This document shows positions 1-8,399 of a stretch of 64,000 nucleotides of DNA, piece after piece; positions within the stretch are counted from its first letter, which is position 1, and the number at the start of each line of letters is the position of its first letter. Location: NCBI RefSeq assembly GCF_000006445.2, contig NC_006049.2:434001-498000 (forward strand), in the 5' to 3' direction. The notes beneath the pieces are model-generated. The model was not told where the DNA came from. It ran no database searches and saw only the letters and a list, made by a program, of their open reading frames with translations. Position numbers and translations under genes: made by a program. Origin of the DNA: Debaryomyces hansenii CBS767 (Eukaryota > Ascomycota > Pichiomycetes > Serinales > Debaryomycetaceae).

Positions 1-808
1 TAGCATAGTTCTTATCAGTGCTATTCTTAGTTTTAATCAAAACACCATAACGTTGAGCGACTGTGATATATAACATATCAGTCTTGTTCTTTTCGACATA
101 TATACCATCAATTTCAACCACCTCGAACTCATGATCTTCCATCCAAAGATATTGAGTGACGAAACCACCAATATTAACAATACGGACAAAATATGTCTTA
201 TTTGGTTCAACAACCCAAGAGTTATTTCTAGTTTCATTAAACAAAAGATTAGCTGGAATCGGTTCTGCACCAGTTGGATTGTATCTACTCATAAAGTCTT
301 CGATCAAGTCGTCAGACTTTTCATGGTACCAATCGGAAAGCGACAAAACAACTTCTTCGTCAAAGTCAAATGGATAGTCATCGTCTTCAATAATGAATGG
401 AGCTCTCATACCATCACCTAACTGACCCTTAGTATGCGAGTGATACCAGAATGTACCAACTTGGTCGGCAACAGTAAAGTTGTACAACATAGTTTCACCA
501 GCTGGAATAGGACATTGTGTAACCATTTCAGGACCATCCATTTGGGAACTTCCGTTCTGGAAAAGCCCGTGGAAATGTAACGAAGTATTAGCAGTATCGA
601 AACCATTAGTCAAGTACAAGTTAACCCTATCACCCTTATTAACCCTCAAAGTTGGAAGCGGCCATGTGTCATTGAAACCAATCACTTTACGCTCTTTGAC
701 ACCATCTGGGTTAGCATCAACCCAACTGGTCTTGAAATACCAAGTATGAGTCTTAGCATTTACTAAACTTACAATAAATGAAATGAACAATAATTCACAC
801 AATTTCAT
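1..808 (-). CDS. FET3: Multicopper ferroxidase, FET3 family (5' part only)
   Basis: The reading frame starts at the ATG complementary to 806-808 and runs off the left edge, so only the first 269 residues are present. The first 18 or so residues form a secretion signal ending near VNA. Cupredoxin domain 1 follows, with the trinuclear-copper motifs HFHG and WYHSH, and then the start of domain 2. Many N-glycosylation sequons are visible. Fet3 proteins oxidise Fe(II) at the plasma membrane and pass Fe(III) to the Ftr1 permease. The ferroxidase-specific residues and the C-terminal membrane anchor lie outside the window, so a paralogue (Fet5-like or another laccase-type oxidase) cannot be excluded. 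The domain-1 match to Fet3 is strong. Confidence 0.9.
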   Translation of the reverse strand, partial: MKLCELLFISFIVSLVNAKTHTWYFKTSWVDANPDGVKERKVIGFNDTWPLPTLRVNKGDRVNLYLTNGFDTANTSLHFHGLFQNGSSQMDGPEMVTQCPIPAGETMLYNFTVADQVGTFWYHSHTKGQLGDGMRAPFIIEDDDYPFDFDEEVVLSLSDWYHEKSDDLIEDFMSRYNPTGAEPIPANLLFNETRNNSWVVEPNKTYFVRIVNIGGFVTQYLWMEDHEFEVVEIDGIYVEKNKTDMLYITVAQRYGVLIKTKNSTDKNYA

Positions 809-2263
809 CTTGCTTAGTATTATTCTTGTATAATCTATCTTTTTATTACCCCAAACAAATTATCAAAAGAATCAGCTAAAGAAGAAAAAAAAACCACTCA
901 ATATTGATTTGGATAATGAGCAAATTTATATCAATCAAAAAGCCTAGAAAATTTTGTTCCCTACAAATAATGCCTACTCAACATAGAGCCCAGATACATA
1001 CTTTCTGTGCTCTGTACTGCGAATGCTTCAATAATCCCGAATGCTGCTTGTTATTGGATTAGATTTGATAACCACAATGCAGAATTTTTGATATGATGCA
1101 CGGGTATACGAACCTCTACGTATGAAGTATGAATAATATGAAAAATTTTCTCCCTATATGCCTTATCATGCTAACGATTTGATTGATCTGATAAATTTAG
1201 GTATGCCGTTAACAGGAAAACTTATTGTTCGCCCGAACCGGAAAGATGATTTTGGCCAATCAAATTCTCTTCCTGTGACATGATGTACGAATATTTGGTA
1301 CTAATACTACTCGTGCATTTGTGGACGCAATTCGCTGGAAGCCGTAACAAAACTGTGCGGTGTCAAAATCCCCCTACTTAAACATATGTAGCCAAGGAAT
1401 CAGATAATGTAGAACTGGAACGGCCAACAGGTGCGTTGGCAAAATCTTCACTTGATATTGGACGAAGAATAGGTGAGCCATTCAGACCCGAAGGAATCGA
1501 AATAGGGCGTGCATACCATGAATAGTTAAGCCGTGGATAATAAAGCTATTGTTGAACGTGATAATTAAAAAATTTATCAAATACATGCATGGACTAATAA
1601 GCTATATAAGGTATAGAATACGAAGTACGGCAGGATAAATGGACCTAATTCAGAGGTTTAGTGAGGTGTACAAGAAACTGACTAACATCCTTACACCCGT
1701 TTCCAGCTAGAAGCTGGGAAGGACACGATCCAGAGCAAGAAGAACCAAACCTTTAGGCTAAGTGATTAGTGCTTTACAACAGTTGGTATTAGAGTATTAA
1801 CTCCAGTAGTTTTTGCTTTTACTGTGAGCCTAGGTGAGCGATCTTTGGTAGTGTTTTGGTAGAGCCTTAAATAGTACATTAACTACGCTTATTACATTTC
1901 TCATGTTCAAATCACCCAAGATATAGAGGCAACTGATAACTGATATTTCTTTACAGTGCATATACATATGGCTCTATCAAGAATAACATACTTAACTTGG
2001 TTCATTAACAAAATGGTTCATTAACAAAATATGGAACCATTTCTGGAACCGTGGTTTGTGCACTACTGGTGATCATCATCTTCTATTTCGAAACAACAAT
2101 ATATGGACAACGTACGTTCTTCTACTATAGACACGTTGGTCAGACGTAACACGGTATCTTCGATACGTAAACATACAAGGCGAGTTAAATAAAATAACCA
2201 AGCCATTCGTACAATACATTTTATGCTTTTGAAATTTCTTCGAGAAGTGATCTTCTAATCTAA
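809..2263. promoter_or_regulatory. Long divergent intergenic region between the ferroxidase and the CLD1-like gene
   Basis: No convincing coding frame or RNA gene is visible in about 1.45 kb. Seen directly: a GGCCAATCA (CCAAT-type) site near 1254-1262; several GATAA cores (about 1069, 1190 and 1402), which GATA-type iron repressors could use; a GCCAAC/GTTGGC hairpin at 1423-1440; and a CCAGCT/AGCTGG hairpin near 1706-1720. A perfect 16-bp tandem duplication lies at 1998-2029. CCAAT (HAP complex) and GATA sites fit iron control of the ferroxidase, but that link is inference. Confidence 0.45.
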
Positions 2264-3592
2264 ATGCTAGTTGTCCCGCAAAGACTATTTAGCGTTTCCA
2301 GGGTTGTTAAAAACTCATCGTCGTCTGGGTTCCCCGGTTTCAACTTTAATTTAAATCAACTTTTGAATTCAAATCTCAAATTTTTGCCAAATATTAGAAA
2401 GAAATCAATAGTGCATGACGAGACGGCTGCTATCGACACGCCAAAGAAGTTGAGGATTATTGAAAATCGCTACAAAAGGTCAACACATCCTACTTCTGTG
2501 CCTTTGAATAAGCTATTCTCAAACAACTTTCCTTTGTCAATAAGTGATTCTATCGACGATTATGCATACAGACGTAATCCATTAAAATTCCAGCATGACT
2601 TATTATCACTTTTGCCGTTTTATCCTCAGGCAGATTCGTCAGGAAGATCAAGTCAGGCTCTTCAAGTTAAGCTTGACTCGGGGAATTATATTAATGAGTT
2701 TGTTATTTATCCGCCTAATAAAACAGAAGCCGATGCAAGTACTATGAATCATTTGATTATGATCCATGGATATGGTGGTGGATTAGGGTTTTTCTTAAAA
2801 AACTTCGATGAGATATCTTCTCTTGACAACTGGTGTATTCATTCCATTGATTTATTGGGGTATGGATGTTCATCAAGGCCTCCTTTCAAGCTAGCTAAGG
2901 ATGATTTAGAGCACGTTGAAAAGTGGTTCCACGATTCATACACTGAGTGGCTTATAAAAAGAAACCTCAGTCACCTACCACCTCTGCAAGTCTTAGTGAT
3001 GGGTCACTCTATGGGTGCTTATTTGATGGCTACGTATGGTGTTAAGGTCAACCCTAAGTTCTGCCGCAAATTGCTAATGATATCGCCGGGGGCAGTAATT
3101 AAACACAGAAAACAAATATTTGTCCCTAAATATTTTGCAAAACTTTGGGAGCAAAATATTTCCCCTTTCACTTTAGTGAGAAAAGCTGGTCCGTTAGGCT
3201 CGAAGGTAGTAAGTGGCTGGTCTTCCAGAAGGTTTGCAAATTTGCCATCTAAAGAGTCAAAATTATTACACAAGTATGCCTACGGGATCTTCCAGAGTCC
3301 CGGCTCAGGGGAATATATGCTCAATTATTTACTTGCTCCAGGAGCTGATGCACGGTTCCCATTAGTAGAGAGAGATATTCACAAGCTTGACTGCGAAGTG
3401 TTATGGTGCTATGGTAAAGAAGATTGGATGGACAAACTTGGTGGTGAACTATGTTCAAAACTTATAAACAGGCAACATAAAGATTCTGATAAAAGTAAGG
3501 TCTTAGAAATCGATGATAGTGGACATCATATATATCTCGACAATCCTAAAAAGTTTAATAAGCTTTTACTAGACGAAATGAAAAAATTTTAG
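2264..3592 (+). CDS. CLD1: Alpha/beta hydrolase of the CLD1/ICT1/ECM18 family (phospholipid deacylase or acyltransferase)
   Basis: A 442-residue protein with a basic, hydroxylated N-terminus typical of a mitochondrial presequence. The hydrolase domain shows an oxyanion-hole motif HGYGGG, the nucleophile elbow GHSMG with Ser249, and a C-terminal HHIYLD segment (His421/His422 to Asp426). That last segment is the H-x4-D motif shared by the ABHD4/5, Cld1 and Ict1 group. In S. cerevisiae Cld1 is the mitochondrial cardiolipin deacylase and Ict1 acylates lysophosphatidate. The length matches Cld1 (445) better than Ict1 (394), and the leader favours a mitochondrial role. The symbol is a best guess within a small paralogue family. 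It is convergent with UBA3, 73 bp apart. Confidence 0.8.
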   Translation: MLVVPQRLFSVSRVVKNSSSSGFPGFNFNLNQLLNSNLKFLPNIRKKSIVHDETAAIDTPKKLRIIENRYKRSTHPTSVPLNKLFSNNFPLSISDSIDDYAYRRNPLKFQHDLLSLLPFYPQADSSGRSSQALQVKLDSGNYINEFVIYPPNKTEADASTMNHLIMIHGYGGGLGFFLKNFDEISSLDNWCIHSIDLLGYGCSSRPPFKLAKDDLEHVEKWFHDSYTEWLIKRNLSHLPPLQVLVMGHSMGAYLMATYGVKVNPKFCRKLLMISPGAVIKHRKQIFVPKYFAKLWEQNISPFTLVRKAGPLGSKVVSGWSSRRFANLPSKESKLLHKYAYGIFQSPGSGEYMLNYLLAPGADARFPLVERDIHKLDCEVLWCYGKEDWMDKLGGELCSKLINRQHKDSDKSKVLEIDDSGHHIYLDNPKKFNKLLLDEMKKF

Positions 3593-3665
3593 CAATTATT
3601 TCTACAACTCTTTGTATTATCAATAAATAATTTTAATGGTTAGGTTACAATATATACTCTTTAGA

Positions 3666-4979
3666 TCATGATAGTACTGACTTAATGTCATTAGGTTCGT
3701 CTTCGGGCCCCACAAAATTGACTACTAACTTCAAAGATATTGGCAAATTGGGATCAGTAATGATCATTTCTTCGGCTGGTTTCACCAACGTATTCAACTT
3801 CTTATTTAAATTAGGACTTGTTATCTCTTCCAAACTCTTTGGATGCCTCAAGTACAAGTAATTGCTGGATGTGGACAATGAAGGTTGAGTCATTGAGATC
3901 TCCTGTTTACTAGAAATTTCCTCCATGAATTTAGAAAGTGTCCACCAATTTTGTGCTTCAACAACCTTTGCTGCGTTACCACACACAGGGCAGTTAAGCT
4001 TTTGTGCGTGTGGATAAGTGTAGGTGAAAATAGAATAATCACCAGAATACATCATATAATTGTTTAAAATAGGATTCGAATTTGTAACAAACTTGAATGC
4101 TTCATTGCAACATGAGGCAGCTATTATAGCATTTGTAGAGGCGATGGCAGGTATAATGTTTTTAACCACCCCTAAAGTTAACTGCCTGGTGACGCCCTCT
4201 ATATTAAACTCATCAGCTCTTTGCAATGCTGTTTTATACATCCAATCAACTTGTTCTGGGACATCAGCATCAAATTTCTTTTGAGGAAAATTCTTTGGCC
4301 ATTGAAGGACACTTGCCCACTCAATACAGTGTTCCGGCAACCTTGGCGTATTTGCAATAGTACACACCGGGTATGTAACTTTAGGATTTATCATGTCCAA
4401 TGTACACTCGTAACACGATGTTAATCGGGGCAATATAACTCTTGATTGGCCTCTGAATCCTTCGGTACCACCATCAATCAAAGGTATCAAGTTATTCAAG
4501 TCTGAATCAACCATTGATACCAAAGTAGCGTTTATCCACCTTCTTGCCTCTACATTATCAAGTCCGCATATTATAACATCAAATTGTTGGTAATATTCAA
4601 TTGGTTTGTCTTGAATCTTTCCGAAGTATGGGACTATATTTAAGGTATCATCGTTTATTCTTGATCGAACAAAATTAGCTGCTACCTCTGCTTTTGATTT
4701 ACCTATATCATTAGGCCTGAATAAAAACTGTCGATTTAAATTTGATATATCAATTGTATCCATATCAATTAAATGTATATTTCTAAAGCCAGTTAATGCT
4801 AGATTCTTCAATATTTCACATCCTAATCCGCCTGCACCAATTACTAATATTGCTGATGTTGTTAATGATTTACTAGCTTGTAGGAAATCATATTCATCTG
4901 GTACCTCATTGTATGGTCCAACATCCTTCAATAATGGTAATATCGATGACAAGCTTCTCGTAGCAGCTGTAGATGTCAT
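3666..4979 (-). CDS. UBA3: NEDD8/Rub1-activating enzyme catalytic subunit (Uba3)
   Basis: A 437-residue E1-type protein. The nucleotide-binding loop GAGGLG is at residues 48-53, followed by the DMDTID and NLNRQFLF motifs of ThiF/E1 enzymes. The catalytic cysteine is Cys206 in PVCTIANTPR. A CPVC zinc pair and a C-terminal ubiquitin-fold E2-binding domain close the protein. Uba3 pairs with Ula1/APP-BP1 to activate Rub1/NEDD8 for cullin modification. The frame stays open upstream to 5066 but only through a TTG codon, so the ATG at 4979 (MTSTAATRS) is used. It is longer than the S. cerevisiae protein (299) and closer to metazoan UBA3. It lies about 115 bp downstream of the RAD52 stop, on the same strand. 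Confidence 0.93.
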   Translation of the reverse strand: MTSTAATRSLSSILPLLKDVGPYNEVPDEYDFLQASKSLTTSAILVIGAGGLGCEILKNLALTGFRNIHLIDMDTIDISNLNRQFLFRPNDIGKSKAEVAANFVRSRINDDTLNIVPYFGKIQDKPIEYYQQFDVIICGLDNVEARRWINATLVSMVDSDLNNLIPLIDGGTEGFRGQSRVILPRLTSCYECTLDMINPKVTYPVCTIANTPRLPEHCIEWASVLQWPKNFPQKKFDADVPEQVDWMYKTALQRADEFNIEGVTRQLTLGVVKNIIPAIASTNAIIAASCCNEAFKFVTNSNPILNNYMMYSGDYSIFTYTYPHAQKLNCPVCGNAAKVVEAQNWWTLSKFMEEISSKQEISMTQPSLSTSSNYLYLRHPKSLEEITSPNLNKKLNTLVKPAEEMIITDPNLPISLKLVVNFVGPEDEPNDIKSVLS

Positions 4980-5095
4980 GACAATACTGTTGTTCCTTGA
5001 TAAGTCTTTATCTCTTAGAGCGCATAATTTATAGAAACTACGAATGTGAAATATTACACAAAGCAATGATTGATCTAATACTCATATACATTTAT

Positions 5096-6872
5096 TTACG
5101 TCACTTGTGCCATATTGTTGATATCCTCGAGGTTCTTTGATGAAGCCACTCGAGCCGGTTGGTTTTCTTTATCCTTCGATGGGTTTGTATCTTGTGGAAC
5201 AGCTTTACTCGAGGGTTGTGATGTTTCATCGGGTTTCGATCTTTGAGATAAAGATGCGCTAATTGTGTTAGTATTGTAATTCACTGTAGTTATTGGGGCG
5301 AAAATATACTTACTCTTGGTGTCTTCTCTTGTATGGGGGTTTCTGAGATGGTGGCAATCCAATCATTCTCTTACCTAAATTGTTGGTATTACTATTTGAT
5401 ATTGTAGGACCTGGACTAGCTCGGTTCAAGAGCTTTGGGGGTCCAATATTAGTCCGAGGCTTGTCATGTGGCGCCTGGCTGATTTCAGACCTCCTCACTG
5501 GTACAGATTTTGAATGGTCAAGTGTTCTTCTAATATTGGGAGACACGTATTTGGCATCAAATTGAGGAATTTTCGTTGCATCTTTTGGTGCCTGTTGTAA
5601 CGCATCTGCCCGTTTGGCACTTACAAATAAAGCTGGTTGGTCTGGGATCTCTTGTACGCTATTATTAGTTGGGTTTACTTCACCGCTACTATTAGAATTT
5701 TCGTTGTTTTCAGCATATGAGCTTCTTGCTATTAGGGCAGGATCATCAGTTCCACCATTTTGTCTATTCTTGTGAATAAGCATTTGTAATTCGTAATCAT
5801 CTAGTCCATCGTTATGGCTCATTTCATCGTCATCCATAGGAAGGTCATCACTAAACACAAGCGAATCATCAAAATCTCCTACTATATCATAATTTTTGGG
5901 AGCTGGTGTATTATTACTTGAAGTTTTGGAATGCTGCTGCGGACCACCAGGCTGAGATGGGTGGCTAGCTCTTGGTTTTGTATTATTATCTCGATGCTGG
6001 GAAGTAGAATTTGGTATGTTGAAGTTCCTGTTGGAAATTGGCGTCTGCAAGCTAGTTGCTGAATTTTTTTGCTTACTGTGAACATTATTACTATTGTTTT
6101 CATTACTGTTTGTTGCGCCATTATCATCGTTACCCTTGGGGATATTGTTTGTATTATCGGTATTATTTTCTGCACTTTCATGGATGTTTACTCCAACTGT
6201 TTGCTTCTTTTTCATTTCTCGTTGCACTATCAAAGGGTCTCTGTGGAAATTGTCTGCCTCTAATTCGGGAGCTGGTAACCGAACTTTCTGGATTTTAGAA
6301 ATAATTGTTCTATCGTATAAGCAATTTCCCAAAACGTTACCAAAACACCTCAAACATCTCTTCAACCCATCTGTAAACGCCTCTTTTTTACATTTTTCAA
6401 ACGCCATTGCCTTGTTCTTTGCATTATCAATATATCCGTATCCGAAATCCTCATGATACGTGCCGTCCTTAATGGTAATCCTCACCACAACTGAAAGTCC
6501 CATAGAAATACGTCCGGTGTTCCCATGTGTATCGAAATAATCTACCTGTGAGCTTATCAACTCTGAACACCAACCATTAAACCCAAATATTTCATTCGCC
6601 AAGTTAAGCGCTCTCCAACCTTCAATGTACGAAACTTTTTGTCCTCCGCCACCTGGGCGAAAACTCACATATTCTGGCCCTAACACTTTATCAAGCAAAT
6701 ACTGGATTCTCTGATGCTCTTCTTCTGTGTAAGGAACTGGTTGAAAGTTTCTATTTGGAGTCCCTTGTGCATTCTTATATTTCGTGTCTTTAAAATGTGT
6801 ATAATTATACATAGAGCTGGCACTATTTGAGGTGGGGCCATTACTGCCACTACTGTTATTGTTCGTATTCAT
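5096..6872 (-). CDS. RAD52: Recombination mediator Rad52, two exons
   Basis: Join of 5314-6872 and 5096-5258 on the minus strand, giving 573 residues. The N-terminal third is the conserved annealing core ([24 protein letters not shown] and what follows, including CFGNVLGNC). The middle is low-complexity, Asn/Ser/Gln-rich and acidic. FVSA near residue 416 corresponds to the FVTA Rad51-binding motif of S. cerevisiae Rad52, and a basic KPPYKRRH stretch sits before the splice site. Without splicing the frame ends one codon after the donor. Splicing a 55-nt intron keeps frame and adds a tail ending NNMAQVT, which contains KEN. Rad52 loads Rad51 on RPA-coated ssDNA and anneals strands. The start is the ATG at 6872, since upstream extension needs TTG. 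It is divergent from a small orphan gene. Confidence 0.93.
5259..5313 (-). other. RAD52: Intron in RAD52 (55 nt)
   Basis: Read on the minus strand it has donor GTAAGT (5313-5308), a perfect TACTAAC branch motif (5273-5267) and acceptor TAG ending at 5259, 8 nt after the branch motif. The intron is 55 nt, so it shifts frame if retained, and retention gives GAG then TAA. Splicing turns GA|C into Asp and opens 54 further codons. A perfect branch heptamer, a good donor and a preserved frame together make chance unlikely. Confidence 0.88.
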
Positions 6873-7178
6873 GGTATATGGTTTACTATCCACAATCAAC
6901 GTTTGCTTGTTAATCAAAACCTCTTCCTTATGTTTGTTATAAATATTAAGATCAAACGCCCTCTGGTGTTGTTATTGTATTGGCCGTTGACACGACTCAT
7001 AATTTTACGTGTGTTCATATTAGTAAAGAAATTGCCGACTTTAAGAGAGATTACATTCAACTACAGACGCTACGGTTAGTTAATAAGAGTTGTGAATAGG
7101 TTGGATTATATTGCTTTTATGGAATATATTTATTAGATCTCGATTTTTTATAGAAATATGGTAAAGGAAAGGTGAGAG
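6873..7178. promoter_or_regulatory. Divergent promoter of RAD52 and the 165-codon orphan
   Basis: A 306-bp AT-rich region with no coding frame. The two genes start on opposite strands here and may share control elements. I see no perfect MCB (ACGCGT) site, only a GACACGACTCAT stretch near 6988-6999 and ACGTGTG near 7008-7014. The role as a shared promoter is inferred from gene orientation alone. Confidence 0.5.
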
Positions 7179-7676
7179 ATGACTTGTAATACAAGTTTGA
7201 AGGAAGATCACAAATCTTTAACTTCACCTGATAAAATCAAACAACTGAGTGATACATCAGACGTACGTAAAATCAATGACGAGAACGTTGTGGAACTGGA
7301 AAAGCCTGCTGCTGGTATTGTCTGTCAAGAGGGTAATATTCATGAGCGAAACTTGCACGAAACGGCGATAGACCAACCGACAATGATAGTTAGTTTTCAA
7401 GTCCCCAGGAAAGAGGTAGGTGGTAGTGAAGAAGTCCGGAGTCTTGAAAGGAAGTCGTCGGCTCAGAAGGAATTAAATTCAGTACAAAGAAAGAAGCAAA
7501 TTGCGGAATACAATTCGTTAAAACTCAAGGAAGAAAGACAACAACGATACCGAATACGACGTGGTGGCGAACTGTCGTTTCTGTATGGAAAGTTTGACAC
7601 TCATAGCGCGGCTACGAGTGATGGAGACGACACACCGCCCTTGAAGAGGAAAAAGAGGGTCAGCTTCGAATTCTAA
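7179..7676 (+). CDS. Small basic protein of unknown function with an RVxF motif
   Basis: A 165-residue protein I do not recognise. The first two thirds are polar and probably disordered. A charged helix-prone stretch follows (about residues 90-130, rich in Glu, Lys, Arg and Gln), then RRGGELSFLYGKFD. The protein ends PPLKRKKRVSFEF, which combines a monopartite nuclear-localisation cluster (KRKKR) with RVSF, a textbook RVxF docking motif for protein phosphatase 1 (Glc7). A nuclear PP1-binding regulator is therefore possible, but that is inference from short motifs. It is transcribed away from RAD52 and converges on SME1. Coding potential is supported by a clean ATG start, length and charged composition, but I know no homologue. 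Confidence 0.6.
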   Translation: MTCNTSLKEDHKSLTSPDKIKQLSDTSDVRKINDENVVELEKPAAGIVCQEGNIHERNLHETAIDQPTMIVSFQVPRKEVGGSEEVRSLERKSSAQKELNSVQRKKQIAEYNSLKLKEERQQRYRIRRGGELSFLYGKFDTHSAATSDGDDTPPLKRKKRVSFEF

Positions 7677-7957
7677 GCATTTTCTACACACCATTCCCCC
7701 ATCTTGCATAATGTCACCCGTAACGGTCCAAAAATGGCTACAACAATCTTCAATCTTGATTTCGGATCTTGATTTCTGTATATATATCCGATGTATTATA
7801 TTTCACCTTAATTATACTAAATTACAGACATCTGTAGGTTTTCAATCCTTTATACTTCAGTCTAGTGTTTAAATTACAAAATACCATTATGTTGGCTCTA
7901 TTGATGCAACGGTACATTCCTGAATATAGGATATGGTTCATCTCCTCCCTTTCCTCA

Positions 7958-8230
7958 CTACACATCCAAGCTAGAAATTAACGTAATGTTATCACCTTTA
8001 AGTAGTATCCTCCCTAATTCTTCTTTTGACCCGTCGTTTGTATTCACCTCCATAGCGTCATCAATTACAACGTTCATAAACTCGTCAAACCCTCTTATCT
8101 TTCCTTGTATTCTCAGATGAGTTTGTTCATATAACCATATTGTAACTGGTGATTGTTGCTGTAAATATTTAAAAATAAGATTGATTGGAGGAATCATCGT
8201 TTTCTTATTTGTCTTAGCACTTGAAGACAT
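7958..8230 (-). CDS. SME1: Spliceosomal Sm protein E
   Basis: A 90-residue Sm-fold protein with both signature blocks: Sm1 (QGKIRGFDEFMNVVIDDA) and Sm2 (GRILLKGDNITLI). It matches S. cerevisiae SmE (94 residues) almost end to end, including MIPPINLIF and the LQQQ stretch near the N-terminus. SmE sits in the heptameric Sm ring on U1, U2, U4 and U5 snRNAs. The start is the only in-frame ATG before the conserved region. It is divergent from MUS81 (starts about 170 bp apart) and convergent with the orphan at 7179. Confidence 0.96.
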   Translation of the reverse strand: MSSSAKTNKKTMIPPINLIFKYLQQQSPVTIWLYEQTHLRIQGKIRGFDEFMNVVIDDAMEVNTNDGSKEELGRILLKGDNITLISSLDV

Positions 8231-8399
8231 CTTGTTTTATCCTAATTATATGTGTTTTCTTTCTATTAATCTATTGCTTGATGATAAAGAATAGTTTTTG
8301 AATTTTATCGACTCTTCTCGTGCGCGTGATTATGAATGAGGTTTATTTACATTACATGGTCTTGCAAAATACTATTCAAGTCAATTGAATTCCTTATTC

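Noticed and set aside
1670..1710. GACTAAC then CCAG, resembling an intron end
   Set aside because: The distance is about 20 nt, no matching donor or coding exon was found, and it breaks the 7-10 nt pattern of the other introns.
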